64,000 nt of DNA from an uncultured Draconibacterium sp. (GCF_963676735.1 NZ_OY781464.1:2141001-2205000), one strand, 5' to 3'. Counted from the first letter of the stretch, positions 41,526 to 51,014 are shown. Made by a program: numbers and translations. The notes: generated from the sequence alone by a model not told the origin.

Positions 41526-41557
41526 TTTGATAGCTCTTATAAATGGTGCTATTTTTG
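41526..41557 (+). promoter_or_regulatory. Promoter for the 41582 gene
   Basis: TTTG at 41526-41529, a 20-base spacer and an exact -7 box TATTTTTG at 41550-41557. The upstream box is itself part of another TATTTTTG (41522-41529). The ATG at 41582 follows 24 bases after the -7 box. Confidence 0.55.
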
Positions 41558-41581
41558 TATAGCAGCATAAAAATCAAGGCT

Positions 41582-42124
41582 ATGCGTATAATCATAACCA
41601 TATTTGTTTTGCTTACCGGCATGCAGTTGTTTGCCCAGCAGGGCTTACAAATGGATTTTGGAGAAGTTGACTCAAGCGAAATTGCATTACAACGCCAGCT
41701 AGAGTATTACAACCTGGTTAACGGCAGCCTAAATAACAATGCACTTTTACAGGAACTTCAATTACCTGATTTCAACATCAACAATGTTTACCAAAGTCGT
41801 TATACTCTGGCCTTATCATCATTTCCACAGTTTAATACTACCGACCTCTCGCTGCATGGTTCCAACATTGTTTCTCCCCTGTTTTACAATGCTGAAATGT
41901 TAAGTTCGGCAGCTTACCAGTTGGGCGATAAATTTGTGTTTGGAGGTTATAGCTACGGTGCCAACCATGTTTTATCGGCACCCACCCCCAATCCAAACTC
42001 CAGCTATTTTGATGCTTATGGCTCCACCATGTTTTTGCAATACAAAGTTTCAAAAAAATTTAAAATTGAAACCAGTATCAGCATTCAGCAAAACAGGCAG
42101 GGTCCAGCGGGAATATTACCTTGA
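41582..42124 (+). CDS. Secreted hypothetical protein
   Basis: A 180-residue protein taken from ATG 41582, which gives a clean signal peptide (RIIITIFVLLTGMQLFA before QQGLQM). The frame is open further upstream, but the promoter at 41526-41557 excludes that. The mature part is rich in Asn, Ser and Tyr with alternating hydrophobic residues (YQSRYTLALSSFPQFNTTDL, KFVFGGYSYGANHVL, MFLQYKVSKKFKIETSISIQ), like a small outer-membrane beta-barrel. I do not recognise a family. Confidence 0.65.
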   Translation: MRIIITIFVLLTGMQLFAQQGLQMDFGEVDSSEIALQRQLEYYNLVNGSLNNNALLQELQLPDFNINNVYQSRYTLALSSFPQFNTTDLSLHGSNIVSPLFYNAEMLSSAAYQLGDKFVFGGYSYGANHVLSAPTPNPNSSYFDAYGSTMFLQYKVSKKFKIETSISIQQNRQGPAGILP

Positions 42125-42150
42125 TTACTGCCCGCAAAACATTATCTTTA
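42121..42150 (+). promoter_or_regulatory. Promoter-like site for the helicase-nuclease gene
   Basis: TTG at 42121-42123, a 19-base spacer and TATCTTTA at 42143-42150, one mismatch from TAnnTTTG. The spacing is canonical and the ATG at 42180 lies 29 bases downstream. Confidence 0.5.
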
Positions 42151-42179
42151 ACTCCTGAAACTTTAACTCAATCGCTTCC

Positions 42180-45100
42180 ATGCTTACTGTTTACAAAGCT
42201 TCCGCCGGATCAGGAAAAACCTTTCAGTTGGTTGTTGAATACCTTAAAATAATTCTTAACAACCCATACGACTACAAACACATTCTGGCGGTAACTTTTA
42301 CCAACAAGGCTACCAACGAAATGAAAAGCAGAATTTTAGAACAGCTGCACCTCCTGGCCACTGAAGAAAAATCTGCCTATATTGAGCCACTGCAACTAGA
42401 CAACAACCACACCGAACAGTTCATCAGGCAACGTGCCCGCCAGGTTTTAAAAAATATTCTTCACGATTACAATCGTTTCTCCATAAATACAATTGATTCG
42501 TTTACGCAAAAAGTAATTAAGGCCTTTAACCGCGAGCTGGGGATTTCGCCAAATTTTACGATTGAACTCGATAATGACATTCTTTTGCAGGAAGCCGCCG
42601 ATCGTTTGCTGGCCAAAATTAACGACGACAAAAACCTCTTACAATGGTTGCGCGATTTCAGTAAAGAAAAGATAGAATCAAATCGAAGCCAACGAATTGA
42701 TGACGACATTAAAAACCTGGGACAGGAACTTTTTAAAGAGTCTTTCCAGGTGTTTTTCCCAGATGAAGGCGAATCGGTATACAACCGCCAAAGCCTGAAT
42801 GAGTTTAGCAAAGAATTGCAAAGTATGATTCGGCGCTTTGAAAGTGAACTAAAAGCCAAGGGTAAAAATGCAGTAGCCAGCATGGAAAGCTTTAGTCTTG
42901 GACCAGCCGATTTTTCGGGGGGAGCCCAAAGAAGCATTGGCAATTTTTTTGTAAAGCTTGCCAATGGCCAACTGCCTAATTTTACGCAAACCATACGAAC
43001 ATGTGCCGAAGAGGTGGAGAAATGGAGTTCGAAAAGCAGCAAACGACGCGATGAGATTTTGCACGCTGCCGAAACCCGACTTATGCCTATTCTTGTTGAA
43101 ATTGTAAACTATTACGATTCAAACTGGCAAAGCTACAACACTGCTTTAGCCGCTATGAGCCAGCTTCGAATGCTGGGTATTCTCACCGATTTAAAAGAAG
43201 AGATACAAAAAATTCAACAGGAAAAAGGAGCTTTACAACTTTCTGATTCCAACCTCTTGCTCAGCAAGATTATCGGGCAAAGCGATTCGCCATTTGTTTA
43301 CGAGAAAATTGGCAACCACTACAAACATTTTATGCTCGACGAGTTTCAGGATACCTCGGGGCTTCAATGGCGTAACTTTAAGCCATTGCTCGACAACTCG
43401 TTGGCCGAAGGCAATGCCAACCTTATTGTTGGCGACGTGAAACAATCGATTTACCGCTGGCGAAACAGCGACTGGAGTATTTTAGCAGAACAGTTGGATG
43501 CCCAGTTTTCGCCTAACCAAAAGCAAGACTTTACCTTGCAAAAAAACTGGCGTAGCGACAAAAATATTATTGTGTTTAACAATGCCGTGTTTGGCGAGTT
43601 AAAACAGGCTTTTGACCAATATTTGTTAGGCGGTTTGGAAGAACATGATGCCTACAAAGCCAAATTCGACCATATTTACGCTTCTTATACCCAGGAACCC
43701 GGAAAAACAACTGACCCGGCAAAGGGCTTGGTGCAAGTTAATTTTTTACCTGAAGATGATTTTGAAGAGAATGCCACCGAGCAGTTATTAAAGCAAGTAA
43801 AATACCTTCAGGACCAAGGTATTAAAGCCGAAGAAATTGCTATTCTAATCCGAAAAAACAAAGAAGGAGGCCCCATTATTGATGCGTTTTTGGCTGCAGC
43901 CCGGCTGCCAGAAAACGAAGCATATAACTTGTCGGTTTTGTCAAATGAATCCTTATTTCTTCATGCCTCCAAGGCCGTCTTATTTGTCATTTACACCATC
44001 GAGCTGCTGATAGATCCGGAGAATTTGATAACCAAAGCCAGCCTTCTTCAGCTTTGGCAGAACTGGCTTAAACCCGGATTAAAAGATAAAGGAATTCCGG
44101 TTTATTCGAACCAGGCACAGCCAATGCTTGATTTTAACGACTATACCGGCTGGCATTTGCAACCCGATTTTATTGAAGAATTTGAGGCCGAACTTGTTGA
44201 AAAACTACAAGTGGTAAAAAGCAAGGTATTGCTAACCTCTCTTGATGAAACAATTACACATATTTCTTCCTTGTTTGGTCTGTTTAATTTTGAGTCGGAA
44301 CTTCCTTTTCTGCAAACATTAATTGACAAAGCCGGCGAATTAAAAACATCGCTTTCCAACGATTTATCCAACTTTATTTTTTGGTGGAACGATAAAGGCA
44401 GCAACACATCGGTAAATGTTAACGAAGAAATTAACTCCATTCGTTTAATGACCGTGCATAAATCAAAGGGGCTGGAGTTTAAAGCGGTGCTTATCCCCTA
44501 CCTGAATTGGGAAACCGCCTGGCACGGCAACACAGCGCCTTTACTTTGGTGCAAACCAATAAGCCAGCCATTTAACAAATTTCCTTTACTCCCCATTCAG
44601 GCAGGAAAACAAATGGAAGCGTCGGAATTCGCCCCTGTTTATTACCAGGAAAAAATGAATTACTACATCGACACCTTAAACCTGGTTTATGTGGCCTTTA
44701 CCCGTGCCGAATCGGTTTTAATGATTAACTGTCCGGCTCCGAAAAAAAGCCAGAATGGCTCAAGCTCGGGAAAACCAACCAATTACCTCTTAAACAAGGC
44801 CTTAATAAACCAAAGCACTCACGAAACTTTTTCGGCCTGTTTTAATGAAGATCAAAATTGCTTTGAGTTTGGAAGCCTTTCTCCGGTAGCTAAAGTTACC
44901 GACAGCCAACAGGCTGTTCCTATAAAAAAATATAATTTCAATGATTTTTCAACAAAAATAAAATTACGATTAAGTGGTGAGGATTTCTTAATTGAAAACG
45001 AACACCATCACTCCGTTAAAAATACCGGAAAAATTATTCACGATATTCTTTCGGCCATTACCACTACGGCCGATACCGAAAATGCGTGTATGCAAGCATT

Positions 45101-45434
45101 TTATGACGGAAAAATATCGGAACAGGAATTAAGCGACATTCGTAAAAATATTGAACAAAACCTAAACCAACCCGAAGTTAAGCCATGGTTTGATGGCACT
45201 TACCACGTTTTAAACGAGCGGGATTTGCTTACATCAACAAAACTGTTACGCCCAGACCGCGTAATGTATTCAGGTAACGAAGCCATTGTTGTTGATTACA
45301 AAACCGGCGATAAACAAACAAAATATAATTACCAGGTGCAGGAATATGCCCAGGTCTTGCTTCAATCAGGATTTAAAACAGTAAGTGGCTATCTTTGGTA
45401 CCTGCACACCGGAGTACTTGAAAAAGTTTGTTAA
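42180..45434 (+). CDS. AddA/RecB-like UvrD helicase-nuclease
   Basis: A 1084-residue SF1 helicase of the AddA/RecB group. Walker A is ASAGSGKT (7-14); motif Ia reads LAVTFTNKATNEMKSRIL. Motif II is LDEFQDTS (Asp387, Glu388), motif III VGDVKQSIYRWRNSD, motif V MTVHKSKGLEFKAVLIP and motif VI VYVAFTRAESVLMI. A C-terminal nuclease has the PD-(D/E)XK core VDYKTG (Asp1039, Lys1041) followed by YQVQEYAQ. It probably processes double-strand breaks. A partner AddB-like gene is not adjacent in this window. Confidence 0.9.
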   Translation: MLTVYKASAGSGKTFQLVVEYLKIILNNPYDYKHILAVTFTNKATNEMKSRILEQLHLLATEEKSAYIEPLQLDNNHTEQFIRQRARQVLKNILHDYNRFSINTIDSFTQKVIKAFNRELGISPNFTIELDNDILLQEAADRLLAKINDDKNLLQWLRDFSKEKIESNRSQRIDDDIKNLGQELFKESFQVFFPDEGESVYNRQSLNEFSKELQSMIRRFESELKAKGKNAVASMESFSLGPADFSGGAQRSIGNFFVKLANGQLPNFTQTIRTCAEEVEKWSSKSSKRRDEILHAAETRLMPILVEIVNYYDSNWQSYNTALAAMSQLRMLGILTDLKEEIQKIQQEKGALQLSDSNLLLSKIIGQSDSPFVYEKIGNHYKHFMLDEFQDTSGLQWRNFKPLLDNSLAEGNANLIVGDVKQSIYRWRNSDWSILAEQLDAQFSPNQKQDFTLQKNWRSDKNIIVFNNAVFGELKQAFDQYLLGGLEEHDAYKAKFDHIYASYTQEPGKTTDPAKGLVQVNFLPEDDFEENATEQLLKQVKYLQDQGIKAEEIAILIRKNKEGGPIIDAFLAAARLPENEAYNLSVLSNESLFLHASKAVLFVIYTIELLIDPENLITKASLLQLWQNWLKPGLKDKGIPVYSNQAQPMLDFNDYTGWHLQPDFIEEFEAELVEKLQVVKSKVLLTSLDETITHISSLFGLFNFESELPFLQTLIDKAGELKTSLSNDLSNFIFWWNDKGSNTSVNVNEEINSIRLMTVHKSKGLEFKAVLIPYLNWETAWHGNTAPLLWCKPISQPFNKFPLLPIQAGKQMEASEFAPVYYQEKMNYYIDTLNLVYVAFTRAESVLMINCPAPKKSQNGSSSGKPTNYLLNKALINQSTHETFSACFNEDQNCFEFGSLSPVAKVTDSQQAVPIKKYNFNDFSTKIKLRLSGEDFLIENEHHHSVKNTGKIIHDILSAITTTADTENACMQAFYDGKISEQELSDIRKNIEQNLNQPEVKPWFDGTYHVLNERDLLTSTKLLRPDRVMYSGNEAIVVDYKTGDKQTKYNYQVQEYAQVLLQSGFKTVSGYLWYLHTGVLEKVC

Positions 45435-45520
45435 CAGAGTAGTTGGTAAAAAAATACTTCAGGCCCGAACAATAAAATACCATTAGGTGTTTTATTGCCA
45501 ATGGCATTCATTAAACTATC

Positions 45521-45949
45521 ATGGAAAGAATCGATTTTATTAAGAAGTTTGCTTTGGGTGGAAGTATTCTTTTAACAGCTCCCGTAATTTTCAGTTCCTG
45601 CTCTGATGATGATGAGGACCTGGAACCCAATCCTCCAGGAAATTCAGGAAACGATATTACAATTGATTTAACAAGTAGCACATACGCCAGTCTGGGCACA
45701 GTTGGAGGTTATGCCTACACAGGCGATATTATCGTGTTCAGAACCGGCCAAAGTACCTACCTGGCGTTATCAAAAGTATGTACCCATCAGGGGTGCACAG
45801 TTGCCTACAGCCATTCGGATGGTAACGTACTTTGCCCTTGTCACTCATCGCGTTTTTCAACAGGAGGTGCCGTATTAAACGGTCCGGCAACAAGTAGTCT
45901 AAAAAAATATGATGTTGAAAAAGATGGCGACACGCTCACCATCACCTAA
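45521..45949 (+). CDS. Rieske [2Fe-2S] lipoprotein
   Basis: A 142-residue exported protein. The N-terminus has a hydrophobic export signal and a lipobox-like FSSC (Cys27), followed by a highly acidic linker. The Rieske site is complete: Cys87-x-His89 and Cys105-P-C-His108 bind the cluster, and Cys92 with Cys107 can form the disulfide typical of high-potential Rieske proteins (CTHQGC and CPCHSSRF). It stands alone, without cytochrome b or oxygenase genes, so it is not part of a bc1 operon. The electron partner is unknown. Confidence 0.88.
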   Translation: MERIDFIKKFALGGSILLTAPVIFSSCSDDDEDLEPNPPGNSGNDITIDLTSSTYASLGTVGGYAYTGDIIVFRTGQSTYLALSKVCTHQGCTVAYSHSDGNVLCPCHSSRFSTGGAVLNGPATSSLKKYDVEKDGDTLTIT

Positions 45950-45957
45950 CTTTCTTA

Positions 45958-47283
45958 TTAGTTACTCTCAATTACCTGCCCTTGTTCGCGGTAAAGGTCT
46001 ACCTTACCGTCGAGCAAAACGGCAATTACCGTAACCTGTTCGTCAAGTACTTTTTCCGGCACATCAATGTAAACAATTCCGGGAACAGCACTCCAATATT
46101 GTTTCATCTTTACCTCCCAGTTTAGTTTGGTTCCGTTTCCAACCACCCACATTCGGTTAATTTTGTTTTTAAGCCCTTTAATCATTAACGGCCCATTTGG
46201 GGTATGAGGAACAAATAAATAGAGGATATCCCCTTTTTTGTTTAAAGCAGTAGGTCCGTAATAATGTTCGTATGGTATTCCGGCCTGTGTTTCGTAAATG
46301 GCTTCAGCATGTTTGCCGGTCCAACGCCCTAACTCTTTTAAAATATGTTTTTGCTCTTCGGGAATTGTACCATCGGCTTTTGGGCCAATGTCGAGCAACA
46401 AGTTTCCTCCTTTGTTTATACAGTCTATCAGTATCCGAATCACCTGGTTGGGTGTTTTGTAGTTGTCATCGTTGTGCTGAAAGCCCCAACTATCGTTCAT
46501 GGTCATACAAAGTTCCCAGTAGGTATCGTTGGGCTGTGTAACCGGCAAGCCTTGCTCGGGTGTTGCATAATCTCCGTAACCTTGTATACGGCTGTTGAGA
46601 ATTACATTCTTATTCCATCCTCTTAAGGCCTCGCTCAGCTCTTGTGCTTTCCATTTATCTGCCGATTGTTCCCAGTCGCCATCAAACCAAAATAAATCGG
46701 GTTTGTACCTGGTACTCAACTCCTCCAGTTGGCAAAAATTAAAATCAACAAATCTCGACCAACGAAGCGAATCCGCATCATACCGTTTTATTTTTCTGGT
46801 TTTATTCGGATAATCAGGATGCGACCAGTCGAGTAAGGAATAGTATAATCCGACTTTTAAATTGTTTTTACGAAGTGCTTTAACATACGGGGCAACCAAA
46901 TCCTTTCCGGCAGGTGTTTGCTCCACCACATTTAAATCGCCACATTTGGTATCCCACAGGGCAACCCCATCATGATGTTTTGAAGTAAGCACCGCATATT
47001 TTGCTCCGCTTTGAGCGATTAAATGTGCCCACTCATCAGCATTGTAGTTGTCAGCGGTAAAACCGTCAAGTTGCTTCATGTAATCATCATACGAAATGTA
47101 ATCGTTAAAAAACGACCAGCTTTCATCGATTCCATTTACTGCGTAAATTCCCCAATGAATAAAAATACCCAGCTTGGCATTACCAAACCATTCCATTCGG
47201 TTTTTACTTTGCTTGTTAAGATCCTGAGAATAAGCCGAACTGACTAGTATACCGGCCAATAAAAGTGAAACTATCTTTCGCAT
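45958..47283 (-). CDS. Alpha-L-fucosidase, GH29
   Basis: A 441-residue secreted enzyme with a signal peptide (KIVSLLLAGILVSSAYS before QDLNKQ). GH29 signatures are EWFGNAKLGIFIHWGIYAV, LTSKHHDGVALW (residues 99-110), and the nucleophile Asp201 in LFWFDGDWE. Length fits the family. It should release L-fucose from glycans in the periplasm or at the surface. No SusC/SusD pair, sulfatase or other glycan gene adjoins it, so it lies outside a recognisable utilisation locus. It converges on the Rieske gene, 8 bases apart. Confidence 0.92.
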   Translation of the reverse strand: MRKIVSLLLAGILVSSAYSQDLNKQSKNRMEWFGNAKLGIFIHWGIYAVNGIDESWSFFNDYISYDDYMKQLDGFTADNYNADEWAHLIAQSGAKYAVLTSKHHDGVALWDTKCGDLNVVEQTPAGKDLVAPYVKALRKNNLKVGLYYSLLDWSHPDYPNKTRKIKRYDADSLRWSRFVDFNFCQLEELSTRYKPDLFWFDGDWEQSADKWKAQELSEALRGWNKNVILNSRIQGYGDYATPEQGLPVTQPNDTYWELCMTMNDSWGFQHNDDNYKTPNQVIRILIDCINKGGNLLLDIGPKADGTIPEEQKHILKELGRWTGKHAEAIYETQAGIPYEHYYGPTALNKKGDILYLFVPHTPNGPLMIKGLKNKINRMWVVGNGTKLNWEVKMKQYWSAVPGIVYIDVPEKVLDEQVTVIAVLLDGKVDLYREQGQVIESN

Positions 47284-47346
47284 AGACTTTAAAATAAGAT
47301 TTAATACCTATGTAAACTTCCAAAAATTATTTAAAAACTCAAATGA

Positions 47347-47613
47347 TTATTCAAAAGAATAATGTTTTTTTATGGCGTCGTGAATATCCCATACACATTC
47401 CAGTCCTTTTGGAAAAGTAACAAAATAGCCTGCTCTAATGGTAATCGCCTCAAATTCGGTAGTTATTGTTGCTTCTCCTTCTGTAATATAACACAACTCA
47501 GTCTGGTCGTAATACCAATCAAATTTGGCTTCTTCGTGTTCCCAAACCGGCCATTCAAAAACTCCTTCTTCCTGTAATTCTTCTTCAGAATACTGATCAA
47601 CTGAAATTTTCAT
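47347..47613 (-). CDS. Small cupin protein (DUF861 type)
   Basis: An 88-residue cupin. The pattern KFDWYYDQTELCYITEGEAT, then GYFVTFPKGLECVWDI, matches the cupin_3/DUF861 group, whose conserved glutamate and W-x-I endings are present. Metal-binding histidines are largely replaced, as is common in this group. No signal peptide. No functional clue from neighbours (GH29 upstream on the transcript side, YjbQ beyond). Confidence 0.8.
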   Translation of the reverse strand: MKISVDQYSEEELQEEGVFEWPVWEHEEAKFDWYYDQTELCYITEGEATITTEFEAITIRAGYFVTFPKGLECVWDIHDAIKKHYSFE

Positions 47614-47687
47614 ACAAATTGAATTTATAGCGGACTAAATTTAAGAATTTATGATGATAAATATATCAACGAAAAAAGTATAAATCA

Positions 47688-48098
47688 TTAACTGTATATT
47701 GTTAATACCAGCCTGCGAGCTCCCCCATAATTTCGAAATTCGCAAAAATAAATTCCCTGCCAGGTTCCTAAATTTAAACGATGCCTTGTTATTGGAATGG
47801 TTATTTCTGCCCCAATAACCGAGCTTTTTAAATGGGCAGGCATATCATCAGATCCCTCGTAGGTATGTATATAAACCGGATCGTTTTCCGGTATCATTTT
47901 ATTGATAAAAGATTCAAAATCGCTACGTACGGTCGGGTCAGCATTTTCGTTAAGGGTAATTCCGGCCGAAGTATGTTTTACCAAAATATGCAGCAAACCT
48001 TTTTCCGGCAGTTCAGGAAGTTGTTTTTCAATTAAACGGGTTATTAAATGATACCCTCTGCGAAAAGCTGGTAGCGTTATTTCAATCTGTTCAACCAT
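47688..48098 (-). CDS. yjbQ: YjbQ/UPF0047 family protein
   Basis: A 136-residue protein with the compact UPF0047 fold. Hallmarks are GLLHILVKHTSAGITLNENA, DMPAHLKSSVIG and the C-terminal LGTWQGIYFCEFRNYGGAR. The conserved histidine set is His54 (VKHTSAG), His112-like DMPAH and others. Some family members show secondary thiamine-phosphate synthase activity, but their cellular role is unsettled. It stands alone on the minus strand. Confidence 0.9.
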   Translation of the reverse strand: MVEQIEITLPAFRRGYHLITRLIEKQLPELPEKGLLHILVKHTSAGITLNENADPTVRSDFESFINKMIPENDPVYIHTYEGSDDMPAHLKSSVIGAEITIPITRHRLNLGTWQGIYFCEFRNYGGARRLVLTIYS

Positions 48099-48294
48099 AG
48101 CTTAAAATATTCTTTAGTTTTAAAGTAAAAACATCTGTATGCGCCATCAAAATTAATCGTTTTCGGAGCTTTTTGTATAACACTTATCTCTTATTTTCGG
48201 CCGTTTACCTTTTATCAGCGTATAAAACCTGATGGATTGTGTACATTCGGACTCTTGTTTAGTTCACAGAAAATATAATTTAAATATTGTGATT

Positions 48295-48663
48295 ATGAAA
48301 TTTCTGGGTAATTTGATTTGGTTAATTTTTGGCGGTTTTGCCATATTTTTAGAATACATGTTGGCCGGTTTGGCGCTCTGTATTACCATTATTGGAATCC
48401 CCTTCGGACTTCAATCGTTTAAACTTGGCGTATTGGCTTTATGGCCATTTGGGCAAAAAATTGAGTATATGGATTATGCCCCGGGCTGCCTGTCAACCAT
48501 TATGAATATTTTGTGGTTATTAATTGGTGGCATCTGGATTATGCTAACCCACGTGTTTTTCGGGCTGTTGCTGGGAATTACTATAATAGGAATCCCGTGG
48601 GCAAAACAGCATTTTAAAATGGCATCGCTGGCACTTACGCCATTTGGCCGAAGAATTGGGTAA
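48295..48663 (+). CDS. YccF-domain membrane protein
   Basis: A 122-residue membrane protein from ATG 48295; the frame is open from 48232 but those residues are not conserved-looking. Two near-repeats carry the YccF signature: LALCITIIGIPFGLQSFKLG and LLLGITIIGIPWAKQHFKMA, each preceded by a tryptophan-rich helix (NLIWLIFGG, NILWLLIGG). Four hydrophobic segments are likely. E. coli YccF is of unknown function; family members sit in the inner membrane. Confidence 0.88.
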   Translation: MKFLGNLIWLIFGGFAIFLEYMLAGLALCITIIGIPFGLQSFKLGVLALWPFGQKIEYMDYAPGCLSTIMNILWLLIGGIWIMLTHVFFGLLLGITIIGIPWAKQHFKMASLALTPFGRRIG

Positions 48664-48835
48664 AACCGCAGGATAAAAACCAAAATTGGGTAAACCGGAA
48701 AACACAATCTATTGTTTTAGTTAAAAAAATAAAAACGATTGGTGTTGTTAAAAAAAGGAAGGCCTTGCCCTATTTTTTAATTACATCATTTATCAGGAAT
48801 AAAAAATTGATACTTTAGTTTATCAAATAGTGACA

Positions 48836-49606
48836 ATGGAAAAATTATCGATATACGGGAAGAAACAGTTAGAGCCGGGGAAGCAGAGTTTTATCGACTG
48901 CAACAATTTTATTCTTGGCGTAAAACGCAATACCGAAGGATGGTACCTTAAATCATTTGAACAAGGTACCGACGAATCAGTACCTAATCCGGAAGAAATT
49001 GAGGAAGGCATGTATTACCACACCGGAAAATCAAACACCCTTATTCTGGCACCTGCACTTCCGGTAAAACCAATGGTTTTTAAAGGCAAGCGCATAACCA
49101 TATCTCCGCACCAACGATTAACGTTCTTTGTAAAAATTCCGCTTTTAATGCAAGTTTATTACGCAAAAAAACAGGATGAAAACCTGCTGGCCGAGTTTCC
49201 ATTTCATAAAATTTCGGACACCTGGTTTGGCGAACCCGTTAACGGAGAAGCTGCCTATGCCCTCGATGCCGAACATTTCCTTGATATAAATGCTATTGAA
49301 AGGGATGAAAACAGTGCTATCTGCCCCATAAATATTTTTAATAACAACGATGCTCCGCTTGAACTTGAACGGCTCATTTTACGAGTTGACCAAATGAATT
49401 TATTGCGGTTTAAAGAGCAGATTGTCACCAGCTTGGTAAAACTCGAATACAAAGGAAAAGATCATTTAAGCGCTGTAAATTATGGCTTTTCAAAAGCCTT
49501 GCATGGCGAAAATCACGAAATTCTTGCCAAAGCCAGAAATCCGGAGAACAAAAGCCTGCTAAAAATTAACTTTCATTTTATTAAAAACATTTATCGTACT
49601 GAATAA
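48836..49606 (+). CDS. DUF432 protein upstream of MscS
   Basis: A 256-residue soluble protein from ATG 48836; a GTG two codons earlier is also open. It reads KLSIYGKKQLEPGKQSF at the start and has beta-rich blocks such as KGKRITISPHQRLTFFVKIP and LMQVYYAKKQDE, the pattern of DUF432. Family members are known to sit beside mechanosensitive channel genes. Here the stop codon shares a base with the mscS start (TAATG), so the two proteins are almost surely made together. Function unknown; a channel partner is inferred. Confidence 0.8.
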   Translation: MEKLSIYGKKQLEPGKQSFIDCNNFILGVKRNTEGWYLKSFEQGTDESVPNPEEIEEGMYYHTGKSNTLILAPALPVKPMVFKGKRITISPHQRLTFFVKIPLLMQVYYAKKQDENLLAEFPFHKISDTWFGEPVNGEAAYALDAEHFLDINAIERDENSAICPINIFNNNDAPLELERLILRVDQMNLLRFKEQIVTSLVKLEYKGKDHLSAVNYGFSKALHGENHEILAKARNPENKSLLKINFHFIKNIYRTE

Positions 49607-50451
49607 TGGAATTTGAATGGTCGAAATATTTTAACGCCGACAACTTTGAGAAGTTATTGCGCACACTAATTATTCTGGCAATAGGTATTGCGTTTATTTA
49701 CTTGTTGGCATTTACGGTAAAAAAACTCTTGCCAAAATCCTTGTCGCAGCAACGCAAAATGATTATCCAGCGACTGATTTATTACTCCGGCTTCCTGGCT
49801 CTTGCCTTTATAATTATTGCCGAATTAAAAATAAACCTTGCACCATTTTTTGGAGCAGCAGGCGTTATCGGGCTTGTAATTGGTGTGGCCTCGCAAACCA
49901 GCATTGGCAACATTGTCAGCGGGTTCTTCCTGGTTTCAGAAAAATCGTTTGAAATTGGCGATGTTATTAAAGTTGGCGACAAGGCCGGGGTTGTTTTTAG
50001 CATCGACCTGTTATCCATTAAAATCCGCACTTTTGATAATCAATTGTTGCGCATCCCTAATCAAACCATTATTTCTACGGAATTGATTAACGTGACCCGT
50101 TTCCCAATCAGGCGCCTCGATTTTTTAGTTAGTGTGGCCTACAAAGAAGATTTGGCAAAGGTAAAAACAGTATTGGAAGAAGTTGCCAAAGCCAATCCAT
50201 TAAGCTTAGATGAACCCGAGCCACTGATTGTTTTTAAAGATTTTGGCGCAAGCGGAATCGATATTTTACTTGGCGTTTGGTTTGAAAAAACCAATTACCT
50301 CAAGGTAAAAAATTCCATTTTTCAGGAAATAAAACAACGTTTTGATGAAGAAGGAATAGAAATTCCGTTCCCGCATGTTACCTTGTACACCGGCGAAGCA
50401 ACCAAACCATTTCCGGTTACAACTACTTCAGCAAAAAAGCAACAATCTTAA
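49606..50451 (+). CDS. mscS: Small-conductance mechanosensitive channel, MscS family
   Basis: A 281-residue protein with three N-terminal membrane helices and a cytoplasmic domain. The pore-lining TM3 is in FFGAAGVIGLVIGVASQTSI and GNIVSGFFLVSEKSFEIGDV, the most conserved part of MscS. The beta domain follows (IKVGDKAGVVFSIDLLSIKI), then RIPNQTIISTELINVTR. It releases solutes on hypo-osmotic shock. Its start overlaps the DUF432 stop; its stop codon overlaps the convergent crp/fnr stop. Confidence 0.94.
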   Translation: MEFEWSKYFNADNFEKLLRTLIILAIGIAFIYLLAFTVKKLLPKSLSQQRKMIIQRLIYYSGFLALAFIIIAELKINLAPFFGAAGVIGLVIGVASQTSIGNIVSGFFLVSEKSFEIGDVIKVGDKAGVVFSIDLLSIKIRTFDNQLLRIPNQTIISTELINVTRFPIRRLDFLVSVAYKEDLAKVKTVLEEVAKANPLSLDEPEPLIVFKDFGASGIDILLGVWFEKTNYLKVKNSIFQEIKQRFDEEGIEIPFPHVTLYTGEATKPFPVTTTSAKKQQS

Positions 50452-51014
50452 AGTTTATATAAAATCCGGGTTAAAATATTGCGGTGGATTCCCAGATAAG
50501 AAGCAATATGCTGGCGTTGTAATTTTTGTGCCAATTCGGGGTATTCTTCCAGGAATTTACGAATACGCTGTTCGGCATTTAGCGATTGGAAAGAGTGAAT
50601 ACGATCCATGGCCTGTATGTAACTTTCTTCGGCCAGAATTCGCACGGTACGCTCAAATTTATGATTGGAATCGAGTAGATTCTTAAACTCATCCTTTTCA
50701 ATAAATATCAGCCTCGAATCTTCGTAAGCTCGAATTGCCTCGGATGAATCTTTTCCTAGTACAAAGCCACGGTGGTTGCTAACAATAAAATTATTAGGAG
50801 GAAAAAAGAATCGCGACACCCATTCAGTACCACTATCCGACAGATAGGAGGCGTACAACAATCCATCAATTAAAATGCCGAGCTTTTTATTCTTCTCGCC
50901 ATAATTAATAAACAACTCCCCTTTTTTTAACACTACCGGTTGGTTCTTCAAATCAAAAGAATCAATCAGGCTCAGGGTGTGCTCAAATCGGGAAATTATT
51001 TTTTTTCTATCCAT
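50448..51014 (-). CDS. Crp/Fnr-family transcription regulator
   Basis: A 188-residue regulator. The cyclic-nucleotide-binding-like domain covers about 20-130 (PVVLKKGELFINYGEKNKKL, GILIDGLLYASYLSDSGTEW). A short helix-turn-helix closes the protein: LQRQHIASYLGIHRNILTRI. It lacks the cysteines of oxygen-sensing FNR and a clear cAMP-binding Arg-Ser pair, as is common for Bacteroidota members with unknown ligands. It overlaps mscS tail to tail by 4 bases, and lies downstream of an aminotransferase gene. Confidence 0.88.
   Translation of the reverse strand: MDRKKIISRFEHTLSLIDSFDLKNQPVVLKKGELFINYGEKNKKLGILIDGLLYASYLSDSGTEWVSRFFFPPNNFIVSNHRGFVLGKDSSEAIRAYEDSRLIFIEKDEFKNLLDSNHKFERTVRILAEESYIQAMDRIHSFQSLNAEQRIRKFLEEYPELAQKLQRQHIASYLGIHRNILTRILYKL

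Noticed and set aside
42467..43042. 191-residue minus-strand open frame inside the helicase gene
   Set aside because: Shadow of the real plus-strand gene: low-complexity serine/leucine text with no motif.
45521..45949. Rieske gene as part of a cytochrome bc1-type operon
   Set aside because: No cytochrome b, cytochrome c or oxygenase genes are adjacent.
48755..48780. A-rich/T-rich stretch around GGAAGGCCTTGCC after the YccF gene
   Set aside because: The stem is imperfect and the palindrome leaves no loop, so a terminator is not supported.
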